DNA from: Dorea sp.
Lineage (GTDB): Bacteria; Bacillota_A; Clostridia; Lachnospirales; Lachnospiraceae
Length of the DNA stretch: 33,488 bases
NCBI GenBank assembly: GCA_016295505.1
Contig: JAEDLC010000007.1
Location: forward strand, 1-33,488
Direction of reading: 5' to 3'
How positions within the stretch are numbered: position 1 is the stretch's first letter; every line of letters begins with the position of its first letter. The notes beneath the pieces were generated by a model. It was not told the DNA's origin, did no database searches, and was given only the letters and a program-made list of their open reading frames with translations. Positions 23,172 through 30,825 of the stretch are shown here, in pieces. The translations under genes and the position numbers were made by a program.

Positions 23172-24770
23172 ATGGCAGAGATAAGAATACGACAGACCGG
23201 CCAGGTGATCCGCTGCGAGGCGGGAGCAGGTCTTTTGAATACACTTCTGGATGCCGGTGTGTTTGTGGACAATCCGTGCAGTGGAAAAGGAATCTGTGGA
23301 AAATGCAAGGTAAGGATTCTGTCCGGAGAAGTATCGGCCATGTCTGAGACGGAAGAAAAGTTACTGAAGCCGGAGGAAATTCGTACAGGAATCAGACTTT
23401 CCTGTCTGACAGAAGTAATGGGGGATATTACCGTGGAACTTCTTCAGAAAGAAAGAAAGCATGAAGTACTGACGAAGGGATATATGCCGGCGTTTGAGAA
23501 AGATCCGTATGATGGCGGATATGGAATTGTGATCGATATCGGTACGACGACTGTGGTGACTGCACTGATCGATCTTGCTTCCGGAAAAGAACTTGCCAAT
23601 GCTTCTATGATCAACGCACAGAAGCACTATGGTCTGGATGTACTGACCAGGATCACATATGAGTATGAGCACCCGGAAAGTGGAATTCAGGAGCTTCAGG
23701 CGGCAATTGTCCATTCCATCAATGCAATGATTGGAGAAGCCTGTATGGAAGCTTCTGTGGACCGAAATGCGATTCGTGAGATCGATGTAGCGGCAAACTG
23801 CACCATGATGCACATGCTGCTTGGTGTGGATGCGAGATCCATCGGGAAATCGCCATATCGCCCCAAGTTCACAGAAGCACAGAAGCTTCTGGCAGTGGAT
23901 ATCGGGATCGAAGCGGCAGCAGATACCAGACTGTACTGTCTTCCACAGGTGTCAGCTTATATTGGTGCGGATATTGTGGCGGGAGCATACGTGTGTGAAC
24001 TTCAAAAAGAAAAGGGAAATGTTCTGTTTATTGACATTGGAACCAATGGAGAGATCGTGCTTGCAAGCCAGGGAAGACTGCTGTGCTGCTCCTGTGCTGC
24101 GGGGCCGGCACTGGAAGGTATGAATATCAGCTCCGGTATGCGGGCAGCAGAAGGAGCGATCGAGGATGTCCGGATCACAGAACAGGGCATTGAGCTTAAG
24201 ACGATTGGAGAGCAGGAACCGGCAGGAATCTGCGGAAGTGGAATTCTGGCAGTGGTAAAGGAGCTTCTGCGAACCGGAATCGTAAAGAAGACGGGCGTAT
24301 TTGTAAAAAAGGAAAAGCTGGAAGAAGATGATTATCGGTATCCCTATATTCGCCTGAACGGGACGAAGCGGGAATTCATCCTGCATGAGAATCCGGAACT
24401 TCTGGTCACACAGGGGGATGTACGCCAGGTACAGCTTGCAAAAGGAGCGATTCTTTCCGGCTTCGTTGCCCTGTTAAATAAAGCGGGAATCCGGATGGAG
24501 GATCTGGATAAAGTTATGATCGCGGGGCAGTTTGGTGCACATCTTCCGGCAGAATCTCTGGTCGGCACCGGAATCCTTCCGGAGGAAGTGGGAGATAAGC
24601 TGATATATGTGGGAAATTCTTCCAAGACGGGTGCATATATGTCCCTGATGTCTGCAACTGTGAAGAAAGAAGTGGAAGAACTGGCATGCCGGATGGAATA
24701 TATGGAACTGGCTGAAACTGAGAATTATGAAAGAATCTTTACGGAGAGTATGATCTTTCCAACATTTTAA
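23172..24770 (+). CDS. RACo-type reductive activator of corrinoid protein
   Basis: A 532-residue protein with an N-terminal [2Fe-2S] ferredoxin domain (ligands Cys36, Cys42, Cys45, Cys78) and a C-terminal ASKHA-type ATPase region (DUF4445), with IDIGTTTVVTALIDL near 116-130, DIGTNGEIVL, CGSGILAVVK and AGQFGAHLP. Such proteins use ATP to drive one-electron reduction of accidentally oxidised cob(II)alamin back to cob(I)alamin. It starts 3 bp after the URO-D gene, with GGAGGCATAAGGG upstream. Its presence confirms that the operon runs corrinoid methyl-transfer chemistry. It is also the only ASKHA ATPase in the window that could serve the orphan double-cubane protein. Confidence 0.93.
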   Translation: MAEIRIRQTGQVIRCEAGAGLLNTLLDAGVFVDNPCSGKGICGKCKVRILSGEVSAMSETEEKLLKPEEIRTGIRLSCLTEVMGDITVELLQKERKHEVLTKGYMPAFEKDPYDGGYGIVIDIGTTTVVTALIDLASGKELANASMINAQKHYGLDVLTRITYEYEHPESGIQELQAAIVHSINAMIGEACMEASVDRNAIREIDVAANCTMMHMLLGVDARSIGKSPYRPKFTEAQKLLAVDIGIEAAADTRLYCLPQVSAYIGADIVAGAYVCELQKEKGNVLFIDIGTNGEIVLASQGRLLCCSCAAGPALEGMNISSGMRAAEGAIEDVRITEQGIELKTIGEQEPAGICGSGILAVVKELLRTGIVKKTGVFVKKEKLEEDDYRYPYIRLNGTKREFILHENPELLVTQGDVRQVQLAKGAILSGFVALLNKAGIRMEDLDKVMIAGQFGAHLPAESLVGTGILPEEVGDKLIYVGNSSKTGAYMSLMSATVKKEVEELACRMEYMELAETENYERIFTESMIFPTF

Positions 24771-24825
24771 TTAAATATGGAAATAACATGTGTTCGGGCA
24801 TATATGCACGAGAACGGAGGTGCCT

Positions 24826-25947
24826 ATGGAATACGATGAACTGAAACGACTGATGAGTGAGCAGAAAGATGAGATGACGGCGGCAGAGCGAATCAAAGCC
24901 TACAATGCCGGAGAAGAAGTAGATTATCAGCCTTATACGCTTCAGGCTCCGGATCCGGCGATGGCAGACATCTTTGGATTCACAACTACACAATTTGCGA
25001 AAGACTTTGAAGTAAAAAGCGAGGTCATTCGAAGAAGAAAGGAAGAGTTCGGGCTGGACAGTTTTAACGTGGGGCTTGGACTTAAGACGATCGGAGGTGC
25101 GCTGGGATCAAAACTGCGGGCTCCGGAACACGGAATTGATTATGTGGAGGAGCATATTCTGAAGGATTATGCGGATTTTGACAGGCTTGAAGTCACAGAT
25201 CCGTATAAAAATCCGGTGCTTGCACCGATCCTGGAAAGCGCAAAACGTCTGAAAGACCGTTTTCCGGATGTCAGCATGACGACCAGCGTTGCAGGACCGA
25301 TCTCGACAGCGATTGCGGTACGACCGGTGGAAATGGTGCTGAAGGATACCAGAAAAAATCCCGAGATGCTGCATAAGCTTCTGGATCTGACCGTAGAGTG
25401 TTCCCTGCGGTGGTTTGACGCATTTTATCATGAATTCGGACCGGTTGGAACGAATTTTTCAGATCCGGTCACCTGTATGGATGTGATCAGCAAAAAGCAG
25501 TTTGATGAATTCTCTCTTCCATATATTAAGAAACTGATCGATGGAACGGAAAAAATCATGGGTTCCAGACCGGGAGCGCATATCTGCGGCAAGACCAGTC
25601 CGATCTGGAGTGATCTTGCGGATGCAGGACTGTTTTCCTTCAGCATTGATAACTGTGAGGATCTTGCGGTGGCAAAAGCAGCGGTCGGAGACCGGATGCG
25701 GATCGCAGGAAATGTTCCTCCGGTTGACGTTATGAAAGAAGGAACCATAGACGAAGTCATTGAAGCATGTAAAGAATGTATGATGAAATGTGCGGACAAT
25801 CCGGCAGGATATATTCTGAATACCGGGTGCCAGCTGCCGATCGGAACGCCGAAAGCGAATGTAGAGGCATTCATCTATGCGGCGAGAAAGTATGGAAAGG
25901 GAGCAAGACTGGGGCAGATACCGAAGGGATTGCGGGATTATATGTAA
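24826..25947 (+). CDS. URO-D family corrinoid methyltransferase, third copy
   Basis: A 373-residue protein, the same length as that at 18490 and clearly its paralogue: EQKDEMTAAERIKAYNAGEE against EQKDEMTVMERMIGYAKGEE near the N-terminus, then GVGLQ/NVGLGLKTIGGALGSK, EEHILKDYADFD and GNVPPVDVMKEG. Zinc ligands are His252-x-Cys254 (AHICGKTSP) and Cys335 (NTGCQLPIG). The substrate-side segments (TLQAPDPAMADIFG) differ, which suggests a different methylated substrate. I start at 24826 after ACGGAGGTGCCT; an upstream in-frame start at 24790 has no site. Last gene of the operon, closed by a long hairpin. Confidence 0.87.
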   Translation: MEYDELKRLMSEQKDEMTAAERIKAYNAGEEVDYQPYTLQAPDPAMADIFGFTTTQFAKDFEVKSEVIRRRKEEFGLDSFNVGLGLKTIGGALGSKLRAPEHGIDYVEEHILKDYADFDRLEVTDPYKNPVLAPILESAKRLKDRFPDVSMTTSVAGPISTAIAVRPVEMVLKDTRKNPEMLHKLLDLTVECSLRWFDAFYHEFGPVGTNFSDPVTCMDVISKKQFDEFSLPYIKKLIDGTEKIMGSRPGAHICGKTSPIWSDLADAGLFSFSIDNCEDLAVAKAAVGDRMRIAGNVPPVDVMKEGTIDEVIEACKECMMKCADNPAGYILNTGCQLPIGTPKANVEAFIYAARKYGKGARLGQIPKGLRDYM

Positions 25948-25960
25948 TTGCAGGAAACTG

Positions 25961-26015
25961 GACTGCTGCAGAATCTCATAATGTCAGAAGAACATTATTC
26001 GATTTTGCAGCAGTC
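25961..26015. terminator. Long nested hairpin, bidirectional terminator
   Basis: GACTGCTGCA (25961-25970) pairs with TGCAGCAGTC (26006-26015). Inside it AATC pairs with GATT and ATAATGT with ACATTAT, giving an almost continuous stem with a 7-nt loop. It separates the convergent methyltransferase and branching-enzyme operons. Confidence 0.85.
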
Positions 26016-26023
26016 TTATGTTT

Positions 26024-27811
26024 TTAGTCTATCAGGTAGTATACGGCAGAATATGGATTCAGAGTGAAAGTATAGAGTCCATTTTCTGCTTTTTTCGTTT
26101 TTTCCGGATATCTGTTGGTTCCGCCGTATTGTTCCATATCACTTGCAATCAGAAGCTTCAGTTCTTTGGAATCAGGTATGAGCAGGTCATAATTTTCCTG
26201 CAGCTGATCAGAAAAGTTAAATACAGCAAGAATCCGCTCCGTGGAATCTTTCCGTTCGAATGCATAGATGCAGCGCCCTTCCTGGTGGCAGTCCAGCCAC
26301 CGAAAGCCATCATTTGCATAATCCAGAGAATACAGTGAAGTATGATTCAGATAGAGATGGTTCAGATCCTTTATAAAATGATGAAAAGCATCATGAACCG
26401 GATAGGTCAGGATATCCCAGTCCTGTTCTCTTTTTTCATCCCATTCTCTGAGCTGACCGATCTCATTGCCCATAAAATTCAGTTTTTTGCCCGGATGTGC
26501 ATACATATACATGTAAAATGCCCGGGCCTGCGGGAATTTGTTATCATAATCCCCATACATCTTCTGAAGGATCGTAGCTTTTCCATGAACGACTTCATCG
26601 TGAGAAAGTGGCAACAGGAACGCATCGTTATAATAATACATCATGGAAAAGGTCAGTTTATGGTAGTCCCGGTTTCTGTATTCCGGTCCGGTCCGGAAGT
26701 AATCCAGCGTATCATTCATCCAGCCCATATCCCATTTGTAGTCGAAGCCCAGTCCGCCTTCCTCGACCGGATGTGTCACACCCGGAAAAGAGGTGGAATC
26801 TTCTGCTGACAGGATGGCTGTCGGGTGCATGGACTTTAATCCCCGGTTCATTTCCCGGATGAAGTCTACGGCATTGTTGTTCACGCCTCTGGCCGGTTCG
26901 CCCTGCCAGTATATGATCCGGCTGATGGCATCCATACGCAGACCGTCTGCATGGTATTCACTGAGCCAGTAATTGGCGGCAGACTTAAGGAAGCTTCGCA
27001 CTTCGCCGCGGGAGTGCATAAAGTTACAGCTTCCCCATTCGCTGACACCGACGTCCTGATGTGGGTATTCATAAAGAGAAGTTCCGTCATAGTTTGCAAG
27101 CGCATAATCATCTACGGCAAAATGTACCGGAACAAAATCGATGATTACACCGATGTCATTCTGATGGCAGGCATCGATGAATTCCATCAGTTCCTGTGCT
27201 GTTCCGTAACGGGAAGTGGGACTGAAGAATCCGGTATTCTGATATCCCCAGGATTCATCACAGGGATGCTCGCTCAGTGGCATGATCTCAATGTAATTGT
27301 ATCCATATTCCTTCAGATACGGAATGAGGATATCGATCATCTCTGTATAGGTGTACCAGCTGTCCGGTTCATCGGAAGGTTTTCGGAAAGAGCCAAAGTG
27401 AAGTTCGTAGATGTTCAGAGGCTGATTTCTGCAGTCGGAGCGTTTCTGCAACCATTCCTGATCATGATATGTGTATGTGTTCAGATCCCGGATGATGGAG
27501 GCGCTTGCCGGCCTTAATTCCATTCCGAAGCCGTAGGGATCACAATGGTCGGTACAGGAACCATCCTGCTTATAGATCCTGTATTTATACATCATTCCGG
27601 GCCTGGCGTTTTCGACGTAGCATTCCCAGAACTGACCGCTGTAGGTCCGGTTCATTTCCCATTCCTGCCAGTGGTTGAATTCACCGATCAGAGTGATTCT
27701 GGAGGCGGCAGGAGCAAACGTGCGAAAAGTCACTCCTTTTTCTTCTACATGAGCGCCCAGATACTGATAGGCATCAAATATTTTTCCTGTATAAAAACCA
27801 TAAAAATCCAT
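26024..27811 (-). CDS. glgB: 1,4-alpha-glucan branching enzyme (GH13), short form
   Basis: A 595-residue GH13 enzyme that creates alpha-1,6 branches in glycogen. A CBM48 domain (about residues 15-110, GVTFRTFAPAASRITLIGEFNHW) precedes the barrel. Catalytic residues are Asp294 (GLRMDAIS), Glu337 (SAEDST) and Asp405 (LSHDEVVHGK), the last block being typical of branching enzymes. It lacks the extra N1 domain of enterobacterial GlgB, as many Firmicutes enzymes do. AAGGAGAAAAACG precedes the start. It is divergent from the TetR-type gene, which may control it. Its pathway partner, the debranching enzyme, is 19 kb away at 5146-7221, so the glycogen genes are not clustered. Confidence 0.93.
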   Translation of the reverse strand: MDFYGFYTGKIFDAYQYLGAHVEEKGVTFRTFAPAASRITLIGEFNHWQEWEMNRTYSGQFWECYVENARPGMMYKYRIYKQDGSCTDHCDPYGFGMELRPASASIIRDLNTYTYHDQEWLQKRSDCRNQPLNIYELHFGSFRKPSDEPDSWYTYTEMIDILIPYLKEYGYNYIEIMPLSEHPCDESWGYQNTGFFSPTSRYGTAQELMEFIDACHQNDIGVIIDFVPVHFAVDDYALANYDGTSLYEYPHQDVGVSEWGSCNFMHSRGEVRSFLKSAANYWLSEYHADGLRMDAISRIIYWQGEPARGVNNNAVDFIREMNRGLKSMHPTAILSAEDSTSFPGVTHPVEEGGLGFDYKWDMGWMNDTLDYFRTGPEYRNRDYHKLTFSMMYYYNDAFLLPLSHDEVVHGKATILQKMYGDYDNKFPQARAFYMYMYAHPGKKLNFMGNEIGQLREWDEKREQDWDILTYPVHDAFHHFIKDLNHLYLNHTSLYSLDYANDGFRWLDCHQEGRCIYAFERKDSTERILAVFNFSDQLQENYDLLIPDSKELKLLIASDMEQYGGTNRYPEKTKKAENGLYTFTLNPYSAVYYLID

Positions 27812-27901
27812 CGTTTTTCTCCTTGTCTTCTTGTAAAATAAAGATAATAGACAGTAGTTGGTTTTCTGCCGTATAATTATTATATAGATGACATTATTAT
27901 T

Positions 27902-27936
27902 TATCTACCGACAAAACAGACGATTGGGTGGATAAG
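27902..27936. repeat. Inverted repeat between glgB and the TetR-type gene
   Basis: TTATCTACC (about 27901-27909) and GGTGGATAA (about 27927-27935) are inverted with one mismatch around a 17-bp centre. CGACA occurs nearby three times (two direct, one inverted). It could be a regulator site; no footprint-level evidence. Confidence 0.35.
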
Positions 27937-27990
27937 CGACAATCTTAAAAATCTGTCGGAAAATGGATACGCTGAAAAAGGAGACGAGAC

Positions 27991-28548
27991 ATGGACTTAA
28001 GAATTGAAAAGACAGAAAAAGGGATTAAAAATGCGTTTATTGAGCTTCGTTCCAGAAAACCGCTGGAAAAGATAACGGTCAGAGAATTGTGTGAAAGTGC
28101 CAGAATTAATAAGTCGACATTTTATTCTCATTACAGAGATATCTATGATCTGTCTGATACGCTGGAGGAGGAAGTGGTGGCTTCGATCACAAACAGTGTC
28201 TCACATCCGGAATATATCGTGGATAATCTGGAAGCATTTTCCAGAGAGCTTTTAATGGCATATTTGTCGCAGACGTCTCTTACAACGATTCTCTTTTCCG
28301 GAAATCAGCGGAGCCATTTTGCAGATCGCATTGAAGAAAGTATTAAGAAACTGATCTATGAGAAGTATCCGGAGTTTGAAACCGATGAGATTATGAATAT
28401 TACGATCAGTTTCTGTATTCAGGGAGGGTATCATGCATTTCAGAGAAACCGGGAGGTGGATAATGATATGCTTGTGACGGCAATCGGGAAGATGACTGCA
28501 TTGATGAGCCAGTGCATTGAAAGTCGTATGAGCACAAAACAGGAGTGA
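27991..28548 (+). CDS. TetR/AcrR family transcriptional regulator
   Basis: A 185-residue regulator. The N-terminal TetR helix-turn-helix (about residues 6-55) reads KGIKNAFIELRSRKPLEKIT and continues VRELCESARINKSTFYSHYRD, a strong match. The C-terminal ligand domain is divergent, of the TetR_C_8-like type common in Firmicutes. AAAGGAGACGAGAC precedes the ATG. It is divergent from glgB with about 180 bp between them holding an inverted repeat, so autoregulation and control of glgB are plausible but unproven. Confidence 0.9.
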   Translation: MDLRIEKTEKGIKNAFIELRSRKPLEKITVRELCESARINKSTFYSHYRDIYDLSDTLEEEVVASITNSVSHPEYIVDNLEAFSRELLMAYLSQTSLTTILFSGNQRSHFADRIEESIKKLIYEKYPEFETDEIMNITISFCIQGGYHAFQRNREVDNDMLVTAIGKMTALMSQCIESRMSTKQE

Positions 28549-28584
28549 CAGAACCTTCGGAATGATTACAAAAGAAAATAGAGA

Positions 28585-28613
28585 TTGACAAAACGAACAG
28601 GTGTTCTTATAAT
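28585..28613 (+). promoter_or_regulatory. Consensus sigma-70-type promoter of the radical SAM operon
   Basis: Perfect TTGACA (28585-28590), 17-bp spacer, perfect TATAAT (28608-28613). A LexA box fills the spacer. Such a perfect promoter would be very strong when not repressed. Confidence 0.9.
28594..28607. promoter_or_regulatory. LexA (SOS) box 1
   Basis: CGAACAGGTGTTCT matches the Gram-positive LexA/DinR box (CGAAC-N4-GTTCG) at all but the last base and lies between the -35 and -10 boxes. Confidence 0.85.
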
Positions 28614-28619
28614 GAAAAA

Positions 28620-28633
28620 AGAACACCTGTTCG
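28620..28633. promoter_or_regulatory. LexA (SOS) box 2
   Basis: AGAACACCTGTTCG, the exact reverse complement of box 1, placed around the predicted transcription start. The two boxes are 12 bp apart and can also form a 14-bp hairpin followed by TTTTT, which could stop read-through from the TetR-type gene. Confidence 0.85.
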
Positions 28634-28657
28634 TTTTTGGGATTGGGGGATGCAGGA

Positions 28658-29968
28658 ATGAGAATTCAGGAAACAAAGTCAGTTTATGATAAATTACAGA
28701 TTCTTACGGATGCTGCAAAGTATGATGTGGCATGTACATCCAGTGGAACTTCCAGAAAAGGTGATGGCACAGGGATGGGGAGCTGTGAACAGTCCGGTAT
28801 TTGTCACAGTTTCTCGGCAGACGGAAGATGTATCTCTCTTCTGAAGATTCTGTTCACGAATGAATGTATTTATGACTGTAAGTATTGTGTGAATCGAAGA
28901 AGCAATGATGTAGAAAGGACTTCGTTTACGCCGGATGAAGTATGTACACTTACCATGGAATTTTATCGCAGAAATTATATCGAAGGCCTGTTTTTAAGCT
29001 CCGGTATCTTAAAAAGTCCGGACTACACCATGGAGCTTCTGTATGCAACACTCTGGAAGCTTCGGAAGGAATGCAATTTCCAGGGATATATTCATGTAAA
29101 GGCAATTCCGGGGGCCAGTCAGGACCTGATTCAGAAGATCGGATTTCTTGCTGACAGAATGAGCGTGAATCTGGAACTTCCGACTGCAGAGAGTCTCAGA
29201 CTTCTGGCTCCACATAAAACGAGAAAGAATATACTGACACCCATGAGGCTCGTTCAGAACCGTGCATCAGAGAACCGACAGGAGATTCAGCTGTACCGGA
29301 ACGCACCAAGATTTGTTCCCGCCGGTCAGAGCACTCAGATGATCATCGGCGCGACACCGGAGACGGATTATCAGATCATTCGCGTGGCAGAATCGCTGTA
29401 TCAGAAGTTCGAACTGAAGCGAGTGTTCTACTCAGCGTTTGTACCGGTCAATGAAGATGTCTGCCTCCCGGCCAGGACAGGGGAAGGGCCTCCCCTTTTA
29501 CGGGAACACAGGCTATATCAGGCGGACTGGCTGCTGCGATATTACCATTTTCAGGCAGAAGAGCTTTTGTCGGAAGAGGATCCGAATTTTAATGTATTGT
29601 TTGACCCGAAGTGTAACTGGGCGTTGAAGCATCTGGAACAGTTTCCGGTCGAAGTCAACCGCGATGACTATAAGATGCTGCTTCGGGTTCCGGGAATCGG
29701 CTACAAGTCTGCAGGCAGGATCGTGAGGGCAAGAAAGCTTGGGACTCTTGATTTTGCGGATCTCAAGAAGTTCGGCGTTGTACTGAAGCGTGCACTTTAC
29801 TTTATTACCTGTAACGGGAAGATGATGTATCCTACAAAGATGGAGGAAGATTATATATCCAGAAATCTGCTGAATACAGGGGAAAGACTGCCGGATTCTG
29901 TCACGCAGGCAGGGTACCGGCAACTATCATTGTTTGATGATGTGAGATTCGGAGGTGGGTTCAGATGA
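28658..29968 (+). CDS. Radical SAM protein, putative DNA modification/repair (TIGR03916-like)
   Basis: A 436-residue radical SAM enzyme. The cluster motif is Cys70-x3-Cys74-x2-Cys77 (CIYDCKYC). A C-terminal helix-hairpin-helix-like segment, LLRVPGIGYKSAGRIVRARKLG (split here as LLRVPGIGYKSAGR and IVRARKLG), points to DNA contact. This is the family annotated as a radical SAM protein linked to uracil-DNA glycosylase; its reaction is not established. I start at 28658, after GGGGGATGCAGGA. It overlaps the next gene by 4 bp. The SOS promoter directly upstream supports a DNA damage role. Confidence 0.9.
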   Translation: MRIQETKSVYDKLQILTDAAKYDVACTSSGTSRKGDGTGMGSCEQSGICHSFSADGRCISLLKILFTNECIYDCKYCVNRRSNDVERTSFTPDEVCTLTMEFYRRNYIEGLFLSSGILKSPDYTMELLYATLWKLRKECNFQGYIHVKAIPGASQDLIQKIGFLADRMSVNLELPTAESLRLLAPHKTRKNILTPMRLVQNRASENRQEIQLYRNAPRFVPAGQSTQMIIGATPETDYQIIRVAESLYQKFELKRVFYSAFVPVNEDVCLPARTGEGPPLLREHRLYQADWLLRYYHFQAEELLSEEDPNFNVLFDPKCNWALKHLEQFPVEVNRDDYKMLLRVPGIGYKSAGRIVRARKLGTLDFADLKKFGVVLKRALYFITCNGKMMYPTKMEEDYISRNLLNTGERLPDSVTQAGYRQLSLFDDVRFGGGFR

Positions 29969-30729
29969 AGACCATATATATATGCAGTGATACGATCACC
30001 GGAATTTTCTCCGGGATCTATGATGCATGGAAGGCGGGAAAGACCGAGCAGGATTGTGGGATTACATTTCTTGGGGCGGTAGAGCAGGAGTTGTTCTGTG
30101 ATTATGTGGAGGTGGAGGAATCCGAACGTAAGGCACAGGCGGTAGAGCGGCTGATCCGAAAGCATATGGGAATGCATGCTTACTGGGATATCTTCCATGC
30201 AGTGCTGTCTCCGGACCGGGACAAAGGGAATGCAGTTCTGGGAACCATGATGGCGGCAAGAAAGCTTCCGGACGGGAGAAAGATCATGGATCATCTGAGT
30301 CATCCAATGGTAGAAAAAGTATTTGAGCTGAGCAGAACCGTAGCTGGAGAGGCGCACCTACTGAAAGGATTTCTCAGATTTCAGGAGCTGGAAAGTGGAA
30401 TTCTGTATGCACAGATCACTCCCAAAGCACAGGTATTAAGCTGTCTGGCTCCACATTTTGAAGACCGGCTTCCGAATGAGAACTGGATGATCCACGATAA
30501 AAGTCATCGGATGTTTGCAGTACATGAAGCGGGAAAGCACTGGGTACTGGTGCTGGATGAATATTGGAACGAAGACAGATTACTTCCGGTATCGGAAAAG
30601 GAAAAAGAGTATACGAAATTGTGGAAAAATTTTTGTCAGACCATTGCGATTCAGTCGCGGATGAATCCAAGGTGTCAGATGCAGCATCTTCCGCTTCGTT
30701 TCCGGCCGAATATGACGGAATTTCAGTAA
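29965..30729 (+). CDS. Partner of the radical SAM protein (TIGR03915/DUF4130-like)
   Basis: A 254-residue soluble protein that occurs beside the radical SAM protein in many Firmicutes and in other lineages is fused to a uracil-DNA glycosylase. Here it stands alone, without a glycosylase domain. Conserved features are the DPRY-like C-terminal half with FLRFQELESGILYAQI, HFEDRLPNENWMIHDKSHRM and a run of aromatic residues at YWNEDRLLP. Function is unknown; a DNA metabolism role is inferred from partner, coupling (ATGA overlap) and the shared SOS promoter. Confidence 0.85.
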   Translation: MKTIYICSDTITGIFSGIYDAWKAGKTEQDCGITFLGAVEQELFCDYVEVEESERKAQAVERLIRKHMGMHAYWDIFHAVLSPDRDKGNAVLGTMMAARKLPDGRKIMDHLSHPMVEKVFELSRTVAGEAHLLKGFLRFQELESGILYAQITPKAQVLSCLAPHFEDRLPNENWMIHDKSHRMFAVHEAGKHWVLVLDEYWNEDRLLPVSEKEKEYTKLWKNFCQTIAIQSRMNPRCQMQHLPLRFRPNMTEFQ

Positions 30730-30784
30730 TCTTCCGATGTACGGATGTGAACTGCAACAATCATGTGCAGATATTCGTCTGCTG

Positions 30785-30793
30785 TGCTATAAT
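30785..30793 (+). promoter_or_regulatory. Extended -10 promoter of the helicase gene
   Basis: TGTGC followed by TATAAT (30788-30793), an extended -10 element with only a weak -35 (GTGCAG). No LexA box was seen here, so the helicase seems to have its own, non-SOS promoter. Confidence 0.55.
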
Positions 30794-30825
30794 GTTTCCA
30801 GAAATCAAGGCGGGAGGAGAGCGGA

